Shown here in pieces: positions 51,778 through 61,750 of a stretch of 64,000 bases of DNA. The stretch comes from Roseobacter sp. GTDB lineage: Bacteria; Pseudomonadota; Alphaproteobacteria; Rhodobacterales; Rhodobacteraceae. The notes beneath the pieces are model-generated. The model was not told where the DNA came from. It saw nothing but the letters and a program-made list of their open reading frames with translations, and made no database searches. Location: the NCBI GenBank assembly GCA_024636495.1, contig JAGXGZ010000056.1:45059-109058 (forward strand), in the 5' to 3' direction. A program made the position numbers and the translations under genes. Each line of letters opens with the position of its first letter. The first letter of the stretch is position 1.

Positions 51778-52782
51778 CTAGCGCAAAATGATCCGAGGCG
51801 CGCGGCCAAGCGGGATAAATCCCATCGACATGCGCCCTTCCTTAAGGCTAAGCGTCAGATCTAACCTTGTCGTGTTTCCCGTCATCTGCGCCAATCCCGT
51901 CAACATTTGTTCGGCTTGAGGGCGCATGTTGGGTGGTAAATAGCCAGCGTTTTCAACCATATCCAGAATTGCGCGCCAATTTTCAGCCTTGATCGAGACG
52001 GTACCCGTGGCAAGGCCTTCCAGGTTCACAGCTATATTTCCCGTGGCCAGAATCTCCACGTCGCCCCAGATAACAAGTGCCTGTCTCAGGTCGATCATGC
52101 GCGGTTGCGGGCGTGTCCGCCCCAACGCGCGTCGATCCCAGATGCGGTCGAACGTCACAGTCAGGTCAGCGGCGAACGTGTCAAATGCCAAGGGCCAATC
52201 AGCGGGCAGGCCCAGAAACCCGCGGGTGATAGCACCTGGCGTCAGATCGTCTGCCTCAAGTTTGATATCATAGGTGGGGCTGGCCGAGGTCTGCTGGATC
52301 ATCGTAAGATCAAGTGTATCGGCACCCACAAGGCCACCCAACGCGGTATCCACAGACCACGCTGCGCTTTTCAGCCCAAGGCTTTCCAACCCAAGGGACG
52401 GACCGGGCCGCAAACGAAGATCGGAGCTAGCATCTGGTGCCGCAACGACAGCGCGCACCTGCGCGTTTGCCAGCGTGATCGGCGTCTGTGGTAAAGTAAC
52501 GGTTACATATCCGGGCCAATAGGTGGGCGCGGAAATGTTTAGCGTGTCCAGGCTCACAGCCGCCCCGGACTGTGGGTCCGCCAACGCAAGATCAGTGACC
52601 TGAGTATGCAGCCGCAAGGGAAAGCCCAGCTTTTCAATGGTGCCGACATCGGCCTGCCACCCCAAAGCGCGGCGTGCCTCAAGCCAAGTTGCGATTCCGC
52701 GTTGCATCGCCGCCGAGGCAAAAGCCCACCACCCACACCACAAAATCGCCAAAACGACGAAAACTCCGATCAGCTTGAACAT
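51778..52782 (-). CDS. DUF2125 domain membrane-anchored protein
   Basis: 334 residues. An N-terminal helix (FKLIGVFVVLAILWCGWWAFAS) anchors a periplasmic beta-rich domain of unknown role, DUF2125, common in alphaproteobacteria. Landmarks are WLEARRALGWQADVGTIEKL, SLDTLNISAPTYWPGYVTVTLPQTPITLAN (in parts), and a C-terminal SLKEGRMSMGFIPLGRAPRI. Start is ATG 52780-52782; an in-frame TTG three codons upstream is weaker. Convergent with the extensin-like gene. Confidence 0.82.
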   Translation of the reverse strand: MFKLIGVFVVLAILWCGWWAFASAAMQRGIATWLEARRALGWQADVGTIEKLGFPLRLHTQVTDLALADPQSGAAVSLDTLNISAPTYWPGYVTVTLPQTPITLANAQVRAVVAAPDASSDLRLRPGPSLGLESLGLKSAAWSVDTALGGLVGADTLDLTMIQQTSASPTYDIKLEADDLTPGAITRGFLGLPADWPLAFDTFAADLTVTFDRIWDRRALGRTRPQPRMIDLRQALVIWGDVEILATGNIAVNLEGLATGTVSIKAENWRAILDMVENAGYLPPNMRPQAEQMLTGLAQMTGNTTRLDLTLSLKEGRMSMGFIPLGRAPRIILR

Positions 52783-52852
52783 AATGGGCAAAACCTTTTT
52801 AACGCACCAGACAGACCTGCATTATCCAAGCAGGAGATAAAGGACCAGAGTG

Positions 52853-53383
52853 ATGGAAATGTGGGTGTTCGGCTACGGCAGTTTGTTGTGGAAACCGGGA
52901 TTTGACGTGGCGGAAAGCGTGATTGGCCGCCTTCCGGGCTATGCGCGATCTTTTTGCATGCGGTCCATCCATCATCGCGGCACAGTCGACAAGCCCGGTC
53001 TGGTGCTGGCGCTGGATGCTGCGACTGGCACCGCCTGCGACGGGATAGCACTGCGCGTGACGCCGGGACTTGAAGCACAAACACTTAAGTATCTACGCGA
53101 ACGCGAATTGATTTCATCGGCATATGTCGAAAAGAATCTTGAGGTTCATCTGGCGGACGGTCGCACGATTACAGCGCTGGTGTATGTGATTGACGCAGAT
53201 CACGATCAATACTGCGGTGGATTGCCACTGGAAGATCAGGCGCAGATTATTGCCACTGCCGTTGGCGGTATGGGCCCCAATACTGAATATTTGTTTAACA
53301 CCGCCAGCCACCTGTCTGAAATTGGATTGCACGACCCCTCGCTAGAGTGGCTGCACGACCGTGTGAAGACACTTTGTGTATAA
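52853..53383 (+). CDS. Gamma-glutamylcyclotransferase (ChaC-like)
   Basis: 176 residues. The ChaC opening VFGYGSLLWKPGFDVAESVIG (residues 5-25, in parts) and the catalytic Glu/loop region GTACDGIALRV and YLRERELISSAYVEK identify the glutathione-specific gamma-glutamylcyclotransferase family, which releases 5-oxoproline from glutathione. Start at ATG 52853, after AAGGA at 52839-52843. Together with gshA and gloB, it is one of three glutathione-linked genes in the window, though not in one operon. Confidence 0.9.
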   Translation: MEMWVFGYGSLLWKPGFDVAESVIGRLPGYARSFCMRSIHHRGTVDKPGLVLALDAATGTACDGIALRVTPGLEAQTLKYLRERELISSAYVEKNLEVHLADGRTITALVYVIDADHDQYCGGLPLEDQAQIIATAVGGMGPNTEYLFNTASHLSEIGLHDPSLEWLHDRVKTLCV

Positions 53384-53387
53384 ATCC

Positions 53388-53416
53388 TTGGCATATTTGC
53401 CGAACTTGGGTGTAAG
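53388..53416 (+). promoter_or_regulatory. Candidate promoter for the envelope-motor operon
   Basis: TTGGCA (53388-53393), 17-base spacer, TGTAAG (53411-53416). The predicted transcript would start about 35 bases before the first gene's ATG at 53458. Moderate match to consensus. Confidence 0.4.
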
Positions 53417-53457
53417 CTGCGCGAATAGAAGCACAAAAGTGTCAGGAACGATGAGGC

Positions 53458-54660
53458 ATGGCGCAGTCAGACAGCGAGTCTAAACCACAGTTTTCCCAGC
53501 CGGTGCGGCAAATTACCCTGATGCTGATCGCCCTTGGGCTGACAGGGATCGGTGCGTTTTTGGCACTTCCTAGTGTGCTGCCTATTTTTGCGGCAAATCC
53601 CTATTTGAACGGCGTGATCATTTTCGTGTTCTTTATCGGTGTGATCGCCTGTTTTTATCAGGTGATCCAATTGATCGGCTCTGTGCGCTGGATTGAAAAT
53701 TTCGCCTCGGATGCGTCTAATACTGACACGGTTGCACCGCAGCTTCTGGCACCGCTTGCGGCGTTGCTGCGCACGCGCGGCGCGCGGATGCAGGTGAATG
53801 CGTCGTCGTCACGGTCGATCCTCGATTCAGTGTCTACACGCATCGATGAAGCACGCGAAATGACGCGGTACATCGTGAACATGCTGATTTTCCTTGGCCT
53901 TTTAGGCACATTCTATGGTCTTGCGACGACCGTTCCCGCCGTTGTGGAAACGATCCGCAGCCTTGCCCCGCAAGAGGGTGATGGCAGTACGGACATGTTT
54001 GCCCGCCTTATGACAGGGTTGGAAGCGCAGCTTGGGGGTATGGGGGTGGCGTTCGGGTCATCGCTGTTGGGTCTGGCCGGATCACTGGTTGTCGGCCTGT
54101 TGGAACTCTTTGCAGGACACGGCCAGAACCGCTTTTATCAAGAGCTCGAAGACTGGCTTAGCTCGATCACCCGTGTCGGATTTTCTGCTGGCGAAGAAGG
54201 CACTTCGGATCAAGGCGCGGTCGCTGGTGTGTTGGATCACATGACTGACCAGATGGAGACGCTTAGACAATTGATCAGCCAATCTGCCGAGAGCCAAACG
54301 GGACTGAACGACCGCCTTGGCACGTTGGCCGTCGCAGTCGAGGCGATGATAACACGCAATGCAGAGGCGGAAGCGTCAAATGACGCGCTAGACCGGATCG
54401 CAAAAGGCCAGGAGCGTATGATTGCCGTGCTCGAAGGTCAGGACAACGACGATCAGGTCGATGCCGAAAGCCGGATGCGCCTGCGGTCGATCGACGTTCA
54501 ATTGTTGCGGATTCTTGAGGAAATTTCGGCGGGACGGCAGGAAACCATGGCTGAATTGCGCAAGGACATCTCGCTTCTGGCAAAGGCATTGTCCGCCTCG
54601 CGCCCGTCCGAGCCGCGCCGCATGCGGACCCCTGAAAAACCTGCGCCCGAGGGCAGCTAG
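53458..54660 (+). CDS. MotA/TolQ/ExbB-type proton-channel protein
   Basis: 400 residues. Four hydrophobic segments (about 17-42, 49-73, 137-160, 195-220). Helices 3 and 4 have the MotA/ExbB channel pattern: YIVNMLIFLGLLGTFYGLATTV and GGMGVAFGSSLLGLAGSLVVGLLELFAG (both in parts), with small-residue faces and the polar Thr lining expected for an ion channel. A cytoplasmic C-terminal portion of about 180 residues is helical (DHMTDQMETLRQLISQSAE; LRILEEISAGRQETMAELRK). Two bases before the partner gene. TolQ/ExbB usually have three helices and about 230 residues, so this is longer. Confidence 0.85.
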   Translation: MAQSDSESKPQFSQPVRQITLMLIALGLTGIGAFLALPSVLPIFAANPYLNGVIIFVFFIGVIACFYQVIQLIGSVRWIENFASDASNTDTVAPQLLAPLAALLRTRGARMQVNASSSRSILDSVSTRIDEAREMTRYIVNMLIFLGLLGTFYGLATTVPAVVETIRSLAPQEGDGSTDMFARLMTGLEAQLGGMGVAFGSSLLGLAGSLVVGLLELFAGHGQNRFYQELEDWLSSITRVGFSAGEEGTSDQGAVAGVLDHMTDQMETLRQLISQSAESQTGLNDRLGTLAVAVEAMITRNAEAEASNDALDRIAKGQERMIAVLEGQDNDDQVDAESRMRLRSIDVQLLRILEEISAGRQETMAELRKDISLLAKALSASRPSEPRRMRTPEKPAPEGS

Positions 54661-54662
54661 GT

Positions 54663-56339
54663 ATGGCGCTTTCCCGACGCTCAGGATCACGGTTTCAATC
54701 GTCTATCTGGCCCGGCTTTGTCGATGCGATGACGGGCCTTCTGCTGGTGTTAATGTTCGTGCTGACCATTTTCATGGTGCTTCAGGCCGTTCAGACCCAG
54801 CAAATCAGCGGCCAAGAGGACGAATTGAATTCCCTGTCGGGCGAGGTTGCCGCACTGGCTCAGGCGCTTGGGATGGAGCGTCAGACGAACGCTGAGCTTG
54901 AGGTGCAGGTCGGCGCGTTGAACACGTCGCTGACCAGCGCACGCGATCAGGCGGCTGAGCAAGCCGCCCTGATTGCATCTCTGACCGCTGCGGGAGAGGC
55001 GCAGGCGGCACAGCTTACGCAGGCGCAATCACAGATAACCAGTTTCGAAGCACAAGTGGCCACCTTGCTGTCGCAAAGGGATGACGCCCAAAATCGTGTT
55101 GCATCGCTTGAAGGCGAACAGGCCGACCTGTTGAGCGCGCAAGAGGCTTTGAACCTTGCGTTGGCCCAAGCCCGGAGCGAGACAGATGCCCAAGCCGAAG
55201 TTGCCAGACTTGCGGCGGCACGGCGTGATGCGTTGAACGCGCTTGTTGCCGATCTGCGTGCGCGCAACGCGGATGTGCAGGCGGAATTGGCTCTTGCCGC
55301 AGAAACATCGCAGGCAGAACTATCAGAGGCAGAGAGGGCACGCTTGGCCGAGGCCGCCGCGGCCGAGCTTCTGCGTGCAAGGCTGCAAGACGCGGGTGCT
55401 GAACTGACCGCGATGACCTTGGCGCTTGAAGCGCAACGCAAGGAGGCGGAAAATACTTTGACACTGCTGGCTGCTGCACGTGCCGCACGGGCAGAACTGG
55501 ATGCGCAGCTTGATACCGTTGAGGCCGCCAGACTTGCTGCGATTGAGCAGGCTCAAGATCAGATGAGCGATGCCCAAAAGCAGGCTGTATTGCTGGCCGC
55601 CGCACGGTCTGCATTGGCGGGCGAAGAGCAAATAAGCGCCGCAGCGCAGCGCCAGACGGAACTGTTGAACCAGCAGGTCGCCGCGTTGCGGGGGCAGTTA
55701 GGTGAATTGCAGTCTTTACTGGATGATGCCGTGTCGCGTGATGCGGCGAAAGAGGTGCAATTACAGTCTCTTGGGTCCGACTTAAACACAGCCCTGGCCC
55801 GTGTCGCCGCCGAGGAAAGGCGCCGCGCCGAGTTGGAGGCCGCCGAGCGCAAACGGCTTGAAGCCGAGACCAAGAACCTTGAGCAATATCGGTCAGAGTT
55901 CTTTGGAAGGCTGCGCGATCTGCTGGGCAATCAGGCTGGCGTGCGTATCGAAGGGGATCGGTTCGTGTTCTCATCTGAGGTGTTGTTCCCGCCGGGTGCT
56001 GCAACATTGTCGGATGACGGTCGCACCGAAATCTCGAAGGTTGCGGGAATTTTGCGCAATGTTGCTGCAGATATCCCGCCCGAGATTGACTGGGTGATCC
56101 GTGTCGACGGGCATACAGACAACCAACCGCTTTCGGGGTTGGGTGAGTTCGAGGATAACTGGGAACTAAGCCAAGCGCGTGCCTTGTCCGTTGTTAAGTA
56201 TATGATCAACTTTCTGGGTATCTCGCCTGACCGGCTGGCCGCCAATGGGTTTGGGCAATATCAACCAATCGCCACAGGAAATTCAGAATCTGCGCGGGCG
56301 CAGAACCGCCGGATTGAGTTAAAGTTTACCGAGAAGTAA
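54663..56339 (+). CDS. MotB/OmpA-type envelope stator protein with long coiled coil
   Basis: 558 residues. Residues 15-40 are one helix (IWPGFVDAMTGLLLVLMFVL and on) that has Asp21 at the position of the proton-carrying Asp of MotB. Residues about 50-420 are an uninterrupted Ala/Glu/Gln/Arg-rich coiled coil (LDAQLDTVEAARLAAIEQA; EERRRAELEAAERKRLEAET). Residues about 425-558 are an OmpA-like peptidoglycan-binding domain: FVFSSEVLFPPGAATL, VDGHTDNQPLSG, WELSQARALSVVKYMI, NRRIELKF. With the preceding MotA-type gene it makes an ion-driven machine linking inner membrane and cell wall. Confidence 0.85.
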   Translation: MALSRRSGSRFQSSIWPGFVDAMTGLLLVLMFVLTIFMVLQAVQTQQISGQEDELNSLSGEVAALAQALGMERQTNAELEVQVGALNTSLTSARDQAAEQAALIASLTAAGEAQAAQLTQAQSQITSFEAQVATLLSQRDDAQNRVASLEGEQADLLSAQEALNLALAQARSETDAQAEVARLAAARRDALNALVADLRARNADVQAELALAAETSQAELSEAERARLAEAAAAELLRARLQDAGAELTAMTLALEAQRKEAENTLTLLAAARAARAELDAQLDTVEAARLAAIEQAQDQMSDAQKQAVLLAAARSALAGEEQISAAAQRQTELLNQQVAALRGQLGELQSLLDDAVSRDAAKEVQLQSLGSDLNTALARVAAEERRRAELEAAERKRLEAETKNLEQYRSEFFGRLRDLLGNQAGVRIEGDRFVFSSEVLFPPGAATLSDDGRTEISKVAGILRNVAADIPPEIDWVIRVDGHTDNQPLSGLGEFEDNWELSQARALSVVKYMINFLGISPDRLAANGFGQYQPIATGNSESARAQNRRIELKFTEK

Positions 56340-56341
56340 TA

Positions 56342-57313
56342 TCATTCAACCATCATAAGGATGGTTTTCTGGCTGATGATCTGCGGTCCGCGGATCATTG
56401 TAACGGTGCCCTTATACTCGCCTGACATCCAGTTTTTGCCACGACGTTTTTTACCAATCGCGCGGAAGGACTGCGCCTGCGCCTTCGTCAGGGTCACATC
56501 ATCTTCGATTACCAGACCGTCAGGGCCATAAATTGAAAGAGCGATAATATCCTCTGGCTGGCTGCCAAACAAATAGCCCCAAATCACCATTGCAGGCGCA
56601 TCTGGGAGCAGTGTTTCCGCGTTTGCGGTGCCCGCTTTGATATCATTAAACGCCGGTACAGATTCGGAAAACCCCGCTCCAATCAACCCACCTGCGCGAT
56701 AATCTGGGAGGTCTTTCCATAGGCTGCTGTCACCTGCTGTAGCGCAAACGGTTTTACCGTCAGGGTCAAACGGATCGACAACTTTACCATCTTTGCGCAC
56801 CGACAGATGCACATGCGGAAAAGCCGCTTTGCCAGACTGGCCGACAAAGCCAAGTTCTTGCCCTTCCCAAACCTGCTGGCCTGATTTTACGATGATCGAT
56901 CCGTTTTTGAGGTGGCAATATTGGGTTTCCCAACCGTCGCCGTGATCAATCAAGACCCCGTTGCCACATTCGCGCCCTTCAATGGAATCGGCGGTTTCTT
57001 CGGAATATCCGGTGTCATCCATGCCGTCGCGCACGCCTTTGACCTGACCGGCAGCGCTGGCAAGAACGCGAATGTTGTTTTGGATTTCGGCCCTGTTAGT
57101 CAGGGCGAAGTCTGTTCCCTTGTGACCATTGTAGGTCAATGTGGAACAGGTAAAGTCCGATGCTGCGGACGACGGATCGGTGTCGACATACTGCTGGATG
57201 TAGCAGTCCGATGTCAGATCGCAATCAATGGGAGGGGAAAGTAAAAAACCCTCTGCCAGCGCGGGGCTGGCAAAGGGCAGGGCGAGGACAAATGCCGCAC
57301 CGGTTAGCTTCAT
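56342..57313 (-). CDS. Secreted M23-family peptidase (LytM-like)
   Basis: 323 residues with a signal peptide ([21 protein letters not shown], cleavage after ALA). LytM zinc-site residues are in NGHKGTDFAL near 63-72 (H-x3-D) and PHVHLSVRKDGK near 166-177 (H-x-H). CDLTSDCYIQQYVD, FTCSTL and ECGNGVLIDHGDGWETQYCHLK contain cysteines that likely form disulfides. The fold supports cell-wall endopeptidase activity. Start codon overlaps the stop of clpA on the same strand (ATGA), so it is translated from the clpA message. Confidence 0.88.
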   Translation of the reverse strand: MKLTGAAFVLALPFASPALAEGFLLSPPIDCDLTSDCYIQQYVDTDPSSAASDFTCSTLTYNGHKGTDFALTNRAEIQNNIRVLASAAGQVKGVRDGMDDTGYSEETADSIEGRECGNGVLIDHGDGWETQYCHLKNGSIIVKSGQQVWEGQELGFVGQSGKAAFPHVHLSVRKDGKVVDPFDPDGKTVCATAGDSSLWKDLPDYRAGGLIGAGFSESVPAFNDIKAGTANAETLLPDAPAMVIWGYLFGSQPEDIIALSIYGPDGLVIEDDVTLTKAQAQSFRAIGKKRRGKNWMSGEYKGTVTMIRGPQIISQKTILMMVE

Positions 57314-59631
57314 TCGGCGGTCAGCAAAGGAGGCTTGTTGCCCGTCAACTTGAGGTTTTCCGAACTCACCACCGTGATATCCAGCTCACCCTTTTTGACA
57401 CCAACCTTGACCACGCCACCTTTGGCCAGCTTGCCGAACAACAATTCTTCGGCCAGTGGCTTTTTGATGTACTCTTGGATGACGCGACCCAAAGGACGCG
57501 CCCCCATTTTTGCGTCGTAGCCTTTGTCGGCCAACCATTCGGCGGCTTTCGTAGACAGTTCGATCGTGACATTCCGGTCCATCAATTGCGCTTCGAGTTG
57601 TAGCACAAATTTTTCTACGACCTGCATGATCACCGCTTTCGGCAAAGCGCCAAAGCTGATGACGGCGTCCAGACGGTTGCGGAATTCAGGCGTAAACGTC
57701 CGTTCAATCGCGGCTGTATCCTCGCCGGTGCGACGGTCACGGCCAAAGCCGATCGCCTCTTTCGCCTGCTCGGATGCGCCCGCGTTCGATGTCATGATCA
57801 ACACGACGTTGCGGAAATCTACTGTCCGGCCATTATGGTCAGTCAGCTTGCCGTGATCCATAACCTGCAACAGAATGTTGTAGACATCCGGATGCGCCTT
57901 TTCCATTTCATCAAGAAGCAACACGCAATGGGGGTCTTGATCTACGCCGTCGGTCAGCATCCCACCCTGATCAAATCCCACATAACCGGGAGGGGCACCG
58001 ATCAGACGTGATACGGCGTGTTTCTCCATGTACTCCGACATATCGAACCGAAGCAGTTTTACGCCCAGCGTATCAGCAAGTTGTTTCGCAACTTCGGTTT
58101 TGCCTACACCGGTCGGACCTGCGAACAGATAGTTACCAATGGGCTTTTCAGGCTCGCGCAGACCCGCCCGTGCAAGCTTGATCGCCGAGGCAAGCGCGTC
58201 GATTGCTGCATCTTGACCAAACACAACCCGCTTAAGCGACGCTTCCAGATCCTTAAGCACGATAACATCGTCTTTCGACACATTCTTGGCCGGAATACGT
58301 GCTATTTTCGCGACGACCGCCTCGACTTCTTTGGTGCCGATTGTCTTACGACGTTTTGAGGCAGCCAACAGGTGCTGAGCGGCACCTGCCTCGTCGATCA
58401 CGTCAATCGCCGAGTCAGGCAATTTGCGATCGTTGATATAGCGGTGCGCCAATTCAACGGATGTACGGATCGCGTCAGCGGTATATTTGACCGAGTGGTG
58501 ATCCTCGAAATAGGGTTTAATCCCCCGCAAGATTTTCACCGCATCTTCAACCGATGGCTCGTTCACGTCGATTTTCTGGAAACGCCGCGCAAGGGCGCGG
58601 TCTTTTTCGAAGTGCTGGCGGAATTCCTTGTAGGTTGTTGACCCCATGGTGCGCAGTTTCCCGCCCGCAAGTGCGGGTTTCAGCAGGTTGGACGCATCCA
58701 TCGCGCCGCCAGATGTCGCACCGGCACCTATAACGGTGTGGATTTCGTCGATGAAAAGAACGGCATCCTCGTGCTGTTCCAATTCGGTCACGACAGCTTT
58801 CAGCCGTTCTTCGAAATCACCGCGATAGCGCGTTCCAGCCAGCAAAGCACCCATATCGAGCGAATAGATCGTTGTCTTCGACAGCACCTCGGGTGTTTCG
58901 CCAGCAACGATCTTGCGCGCAAGCCCTTCGGCGATTGCGGTTTTACCAACACCGGGATCACCCACCAACAGCGGGTTATTCTTGCGGCGGCGGCACAGTA
59001 CCTGAATGCAACGCTCTACCTCTTGGTCGCGTCCGATCAGCGGATCAATGTCGCCTTCGCGGGATTTGGCATTCAAATCGACGCAGTATTTCGCCAGCGC
59101 AGATTCTTTTTTGTCACCCTCGGTTACACCTTGGGTTTCTTCCTCGTGCTCGGGCGCGCCCGAGACAGAGCGGGGTTCACCGAACGCGGGGTCTTTGGCG
59201 ACACCGTGGGCGATGAAATTGACTGCATCATAGCGGGTCATGTCCTGTTCTTGCAGAAAATACGCCGCATTACTTTCACGCTCTGCAAAGATGGCGACCA
59301 GCACATTTGCGCCAGTCACTTCGGTCCGGCCAGACGATTGAACGTGGATCGCCGCGCGCTGGATAACGCGCTGGAAGGCTGCCGTTGGCACCGCTTCTGA
59401 TCCATCAATGTCGGTGACCAGGTTACTCAGGTCTTCGTCAACGAATTCGACGAGAGTGTCGCGCAATTCGGACATATTGACAGAGCAGGCTTTCATCACT
59501 TGAACCGCGTCTGGTTCATCAATGAGGGCCAGCAATAAATGTTCGAGCGTTGCGAATTCATGTTTGCGCGCATTGGCAAGCGCCAAGGCGGAATGAATTG
59601 CTTGTTCTAGTGTAGACGAGAATGAAGGCAC
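57310..59631 (-). CDS. clpA: ATP-dependent Clp protease ATP-binding subunit ClpA
   Basis: AAA+ unfoldase that feeds substrates, with the adaptor ClpS, into ClpP. 773 residues from a GTG at 59629-59631 ([16 protein letters not shown]), which follows AAAGGAG and gives the family's usual N-terminus; an upstream in-frame ATG would add 22 unusual residues. N domain (residues 1-145); D1 with Walker [16 protein letters not shown]2 with [16 protein letters not shown] and the sensor/arginine region [20 protein letters not shown]. Two AAA modules without a middle coiled domain distinguish ClpA from ClpB. clpS and clpP are not in the window. Confidence 0.93.
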   Translation of the reverse strand: MPSFSSTLEQAIHSALALANARKHEFATLEHLLLALIDEPDAVQVMKACSVNMSELRDTLVEFVDEDLSNLVTDIDGSEAVPTAAFQRVIQRAAIHVQSSGRTEVTGANVLVAIFAERESNAAYFLQEQDMTRYDAVNFIAHGVAKDPAFGEPRSVSGAPEHEEETQGVTEGDKKESALAKYCVDLNAKSREGDIDPLIGRDQEVERCIQVLCRRRKNNPLLVGDPGVGKTAIAEGLARKIVAGETPEVLSKTTIYSLDMGALLAGTRYRGDFEERLKAVVTELEQHEDAVLFIDEIHTVIGAGATSGGAMDASNLLKPALAGGKLRTMGSTTYKEFRQHFEKDRALARRFQKIDVNEPSVEDAVKILRGIKPYFEDHHSVKYTADAIRTSVELAHRYINDRKLPDSAIDVIDEAGAAQHLLAASKRRKTIGTKEVEAVVAKIARIPAKNVSKDDVIVLKDLEASLKRVVFGQDAAIDALASAIKLARAGLREPEKPIGNYLFAGPTGVGKTEVAKQLADTLGVKLLRFDMSEYMEKHAVSRLIGAPPGYVGFDQGGMLTDGVDQDPHCVLLLDEMEKAHPDVYNILLQVMDHGKLTDHNGRTVDFRNVVLIMTSNAGASEQAKEAIGFGRDRRTGEDTAAIERTFTPEFRNRLDAVISFGALPKAVIMQVVEKFVLQLEAQLMDRNVTIELSTKAAEWLADKGYDAKMGARPLGRVIQEYIKKPLAEELLFGKLAKGGVVKVGVKKGELDITVVSSENLKLTGNKPPLLTAE

Positions 59632-59806
59632 GTGCGTGCTCCTTTTCGATCTGTGTCGGTTCGGTGTCCCGGTATAGGGCGCGCCGCTGCCGAACATGGC
59701 CTCATAGTATTAGAGTTTGGTTGATCATGGCAAAGCTTCAAGGCTTTTCTGCAATATTGATGTCACATTTCTTGTGAACAGCAGATTTTGACCATGATTG
59801 TGCCGC

Positions 59807-60574
59807 TCAGAAGCTGTCTTTACGGGCACGGATTTCGGCAAACACCTGAGTGTCGGTGGCGTTTTCCATCCCAAGTTGTGCGCGGATACCGGGATCGGCA
59901 GGGCGCAGGAACGGATTGGTTTGAAGTTCCAATGATAGCGTCGAGGGAACTGTCGGCTTGTTGTCTTTACGAGCCTGATCAATCTCTCTTGAACGAGATA
60001 TAAGCGCATCATTCTTTGGATCAACCGTAAGCGCGAATTTTGCGTTGGATTGTGTGTATTCATGGCCTGAACAAACAATTGTCTCTGGGGGCAGCTTCAT
60101 CAGCTTTTGCATGCTTTCCCACATTTGCGCAGCAGTGCCTTCAAATAATCGACCGCAGCCAAGCGCCATCAGGCTGTCAGCGGTAAAGACGGTTTTGGCG
60201 GCTGGCACGTAAAATGCAATGTGGCCTACTGTGTGGCCGGAAACATCCAGAATTTGCACATCATGTCCCCCAAACTTAAAGGTTTCTCCCTCTACCAAGG
60301 CATTGTCCAGCGCGGGAAGACGGTGCGCATCCGCTTTGGCACCGTAGATGCGGGCAGGGTGGTTTGCAGTCAGATCAGCCACGCCTTGAATATGGTCATC
60401 GTGGTGATGGGTCAGCCAGATGTCTGTCAGCGTCCAGTCAAGTTCTTTCAACTTTGCTGAAATTGTGCCGGCTTCGGGCACGTCAATTAATGCAACTGCG
60501 CCGCTGTCTTGGTCGCGCAGCAAAAAAGCATAATTGTCCGACAGGCAAGGGATGGTCACGAGATCGAATGGCAT
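59807..60574 (-). CDS. gloB: Hydroxyacylglutathione hydrolase (glyoxalase II)
   Basis: Hydrolyses S-lactoylglutathione in methylglyoxal detoxification. 255 residues: NYAFLLRDQDSGAVALIDVPE near residues 13-33, the metal motif LTHHHDDHIQGVADL near 54-68, GHTVGHIAFYVPAAKTVFTADSLMALGCGRLFEGT (in parts) near 115-150 and CSGHEYTQSNAKFAL near 168-182. Divergent from the methyltransferase gene. Confidence 0.95.
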   Translation of the reverse strand: MPFDLVTIPCLSDNYAFLLRDQDSGAVALIDVPEAGTISAKLKELDWTLTDIWLTHHHDDHIQGVADLTANHPARIYGAKADAHRLPALDNALVEGETFKFGGHDVQILDVSGHTVGHIAFYVPAAKTVFTADSLMALGCGRLFEGTAAQMWESMQKLMKLPPETIVCSGHEYTQSNAKFALTVDPKNDALISRSREIDQARKDNKPTVPSTLSLELQTNPFLRPADPGIRAQLGMENATDTQVFAEIRARKDSF

Positions 60575-60725
60575 GAATGGGCTCCTGTCAGAATGAAGAT
60601 CTTAATTTCAAGTTAGCGCGCTGACCTGCCCACGGCAAATCGGTTTGTGCGCCGGTCATGTCCCTTTTTCGCAGCGGATGTTTGGTCTATCATCGCAACA
60701 CGTCAGCAATCAAAGGCCAAGCCCC

Positions 60726-61472
60726 ATGCATCTGGATGTGCAAGACCTGCGCAATTTCTATTATCGCAGCGCGCTTGGGCGGGCGGCACAGTTGTCATTG
60801 CGCAGCCGCATGCTTGAGCTGTGGCCAGAGGCGAAAGGCCAGACGGTTGTCGGCTTTGGGTTCGCAGCCCCCTTGTTGCGGCCCTATCTGGCTGATGCGC
60901 GCAGGGTGATGACCCTGATGCCCGGTCCACAAGGCGTGATGCCATGGCCCGCAGGCATGGAAAACACATCTGTCCTGACCGAAGAAACATTGTGGCCGAT
61001 TGAAACCGGGCATGTGGACAAGCTGGTTTTGATGCACGGGCTAGAGACATCGGACAGGCAGGGCGATCTGCTTGAGGAATGTTGGCGCGTGCTTGGGCCG
61101 GGGGGCAGGGCGTTGTTTATCGTGCCCAACCGGGCTGGTTTTTGGGCGCGGCGCGACATCACACCTTTTGGTTATGGGCGACCTTACTCACCGGGACAGC
61201 TTGAGACACAGCTGCGCAAACATCAGTTTTTGCCGGAACGCCAATTGGGTGCGCTTTACCAAATGCCATCTACGCGGCGCGTGTGGATGCGGTCGGGCAA
61301 ACTGTTCGAGAAAGTCGGGCGGCATGTGCCGACAATGATGGCTGGTGGCGCTTTCATGCTTGAGGTGACAAAACTGGTCTATCCGCCAAAGGGGAAAGTT
61401 GCCCGAAAAGCGGCGCGCAGACCGATCCGGGTGTTGGAAGGCGTTGGGGCCGCAACCGCCAAACCTGCATGA
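60726..61472 (+). CDS. SAM-dependent methyltransferase domain protein
   Basis: 248 residues. Landmarks: [20 protein letters not shown], a poor motif I ([15 protein letters not shown]), then a post-motif region with [36 protein letters not shown] (in parts) and [20 protein letters not shown]; the LxExWRVLxPGG stretch is typical of the class I methyltransferase C-terminal half. A basic C-terminal tail ([16 protein letters not shown]) is unusual. Found beside gloB in several Roseobacters from memory. Substrate unknown. Confidence 0.8.
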   Translation: MHLDVQDLRNFYYRSALGRAAQLSLRSRMLELWPEAKGQTVVGFGFAAPLLRPYLADARRVMTLMPGPQGVMPWPAGMENTSVLTEETLWPIETGHVDKLVLMHGLETSDRQGDLLEECWRVLGPGGRALFIVPNRAGFWARRDITPFGYGRPYSPGQLETQLRKHQFLPERQLGALYQMPSTRRVWMRSGKLFEKVGRHVPTMMAGGAFMLEVTKLVYPPKGKVARKAARRPIRVLEGVGAATAKPA

Positions 61473-61750
61473 GATTGGGCCTGATCAAGTAAGAATCGTT
61501 TTCTATTGCTGAAAGGATGCGCATTCTTCGAAGAGTAATTCCAAATTCGGGTCAAAGCGTCGCAGATCAACGCTCAGTTAAGAATTAAGGGGCGGTTTCA
61601 TGTCGGAACCTCACTATACTGTGTTGCGGGGCGCAAACCTGTCTGCTACATCGGCCCTGATTTAGACGTCTTGGGTTAATTCAAGCCGCGCCAACACCCC
61701 GGTGACGCGAGTTATTCGCATATCCGGCACTGACGTACGAGAGGATGGAC

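Noticed and set aside
55015..56007. A 330-codon minus-strand open frame in the coiled-coil region of the OmpA-type motor protein
   Set aside because: Low-complexity shadow of an Ala/Glu/Arg-rich coding frame; composition is Arg/Pro/Ser-rich and lacks any family pattern.
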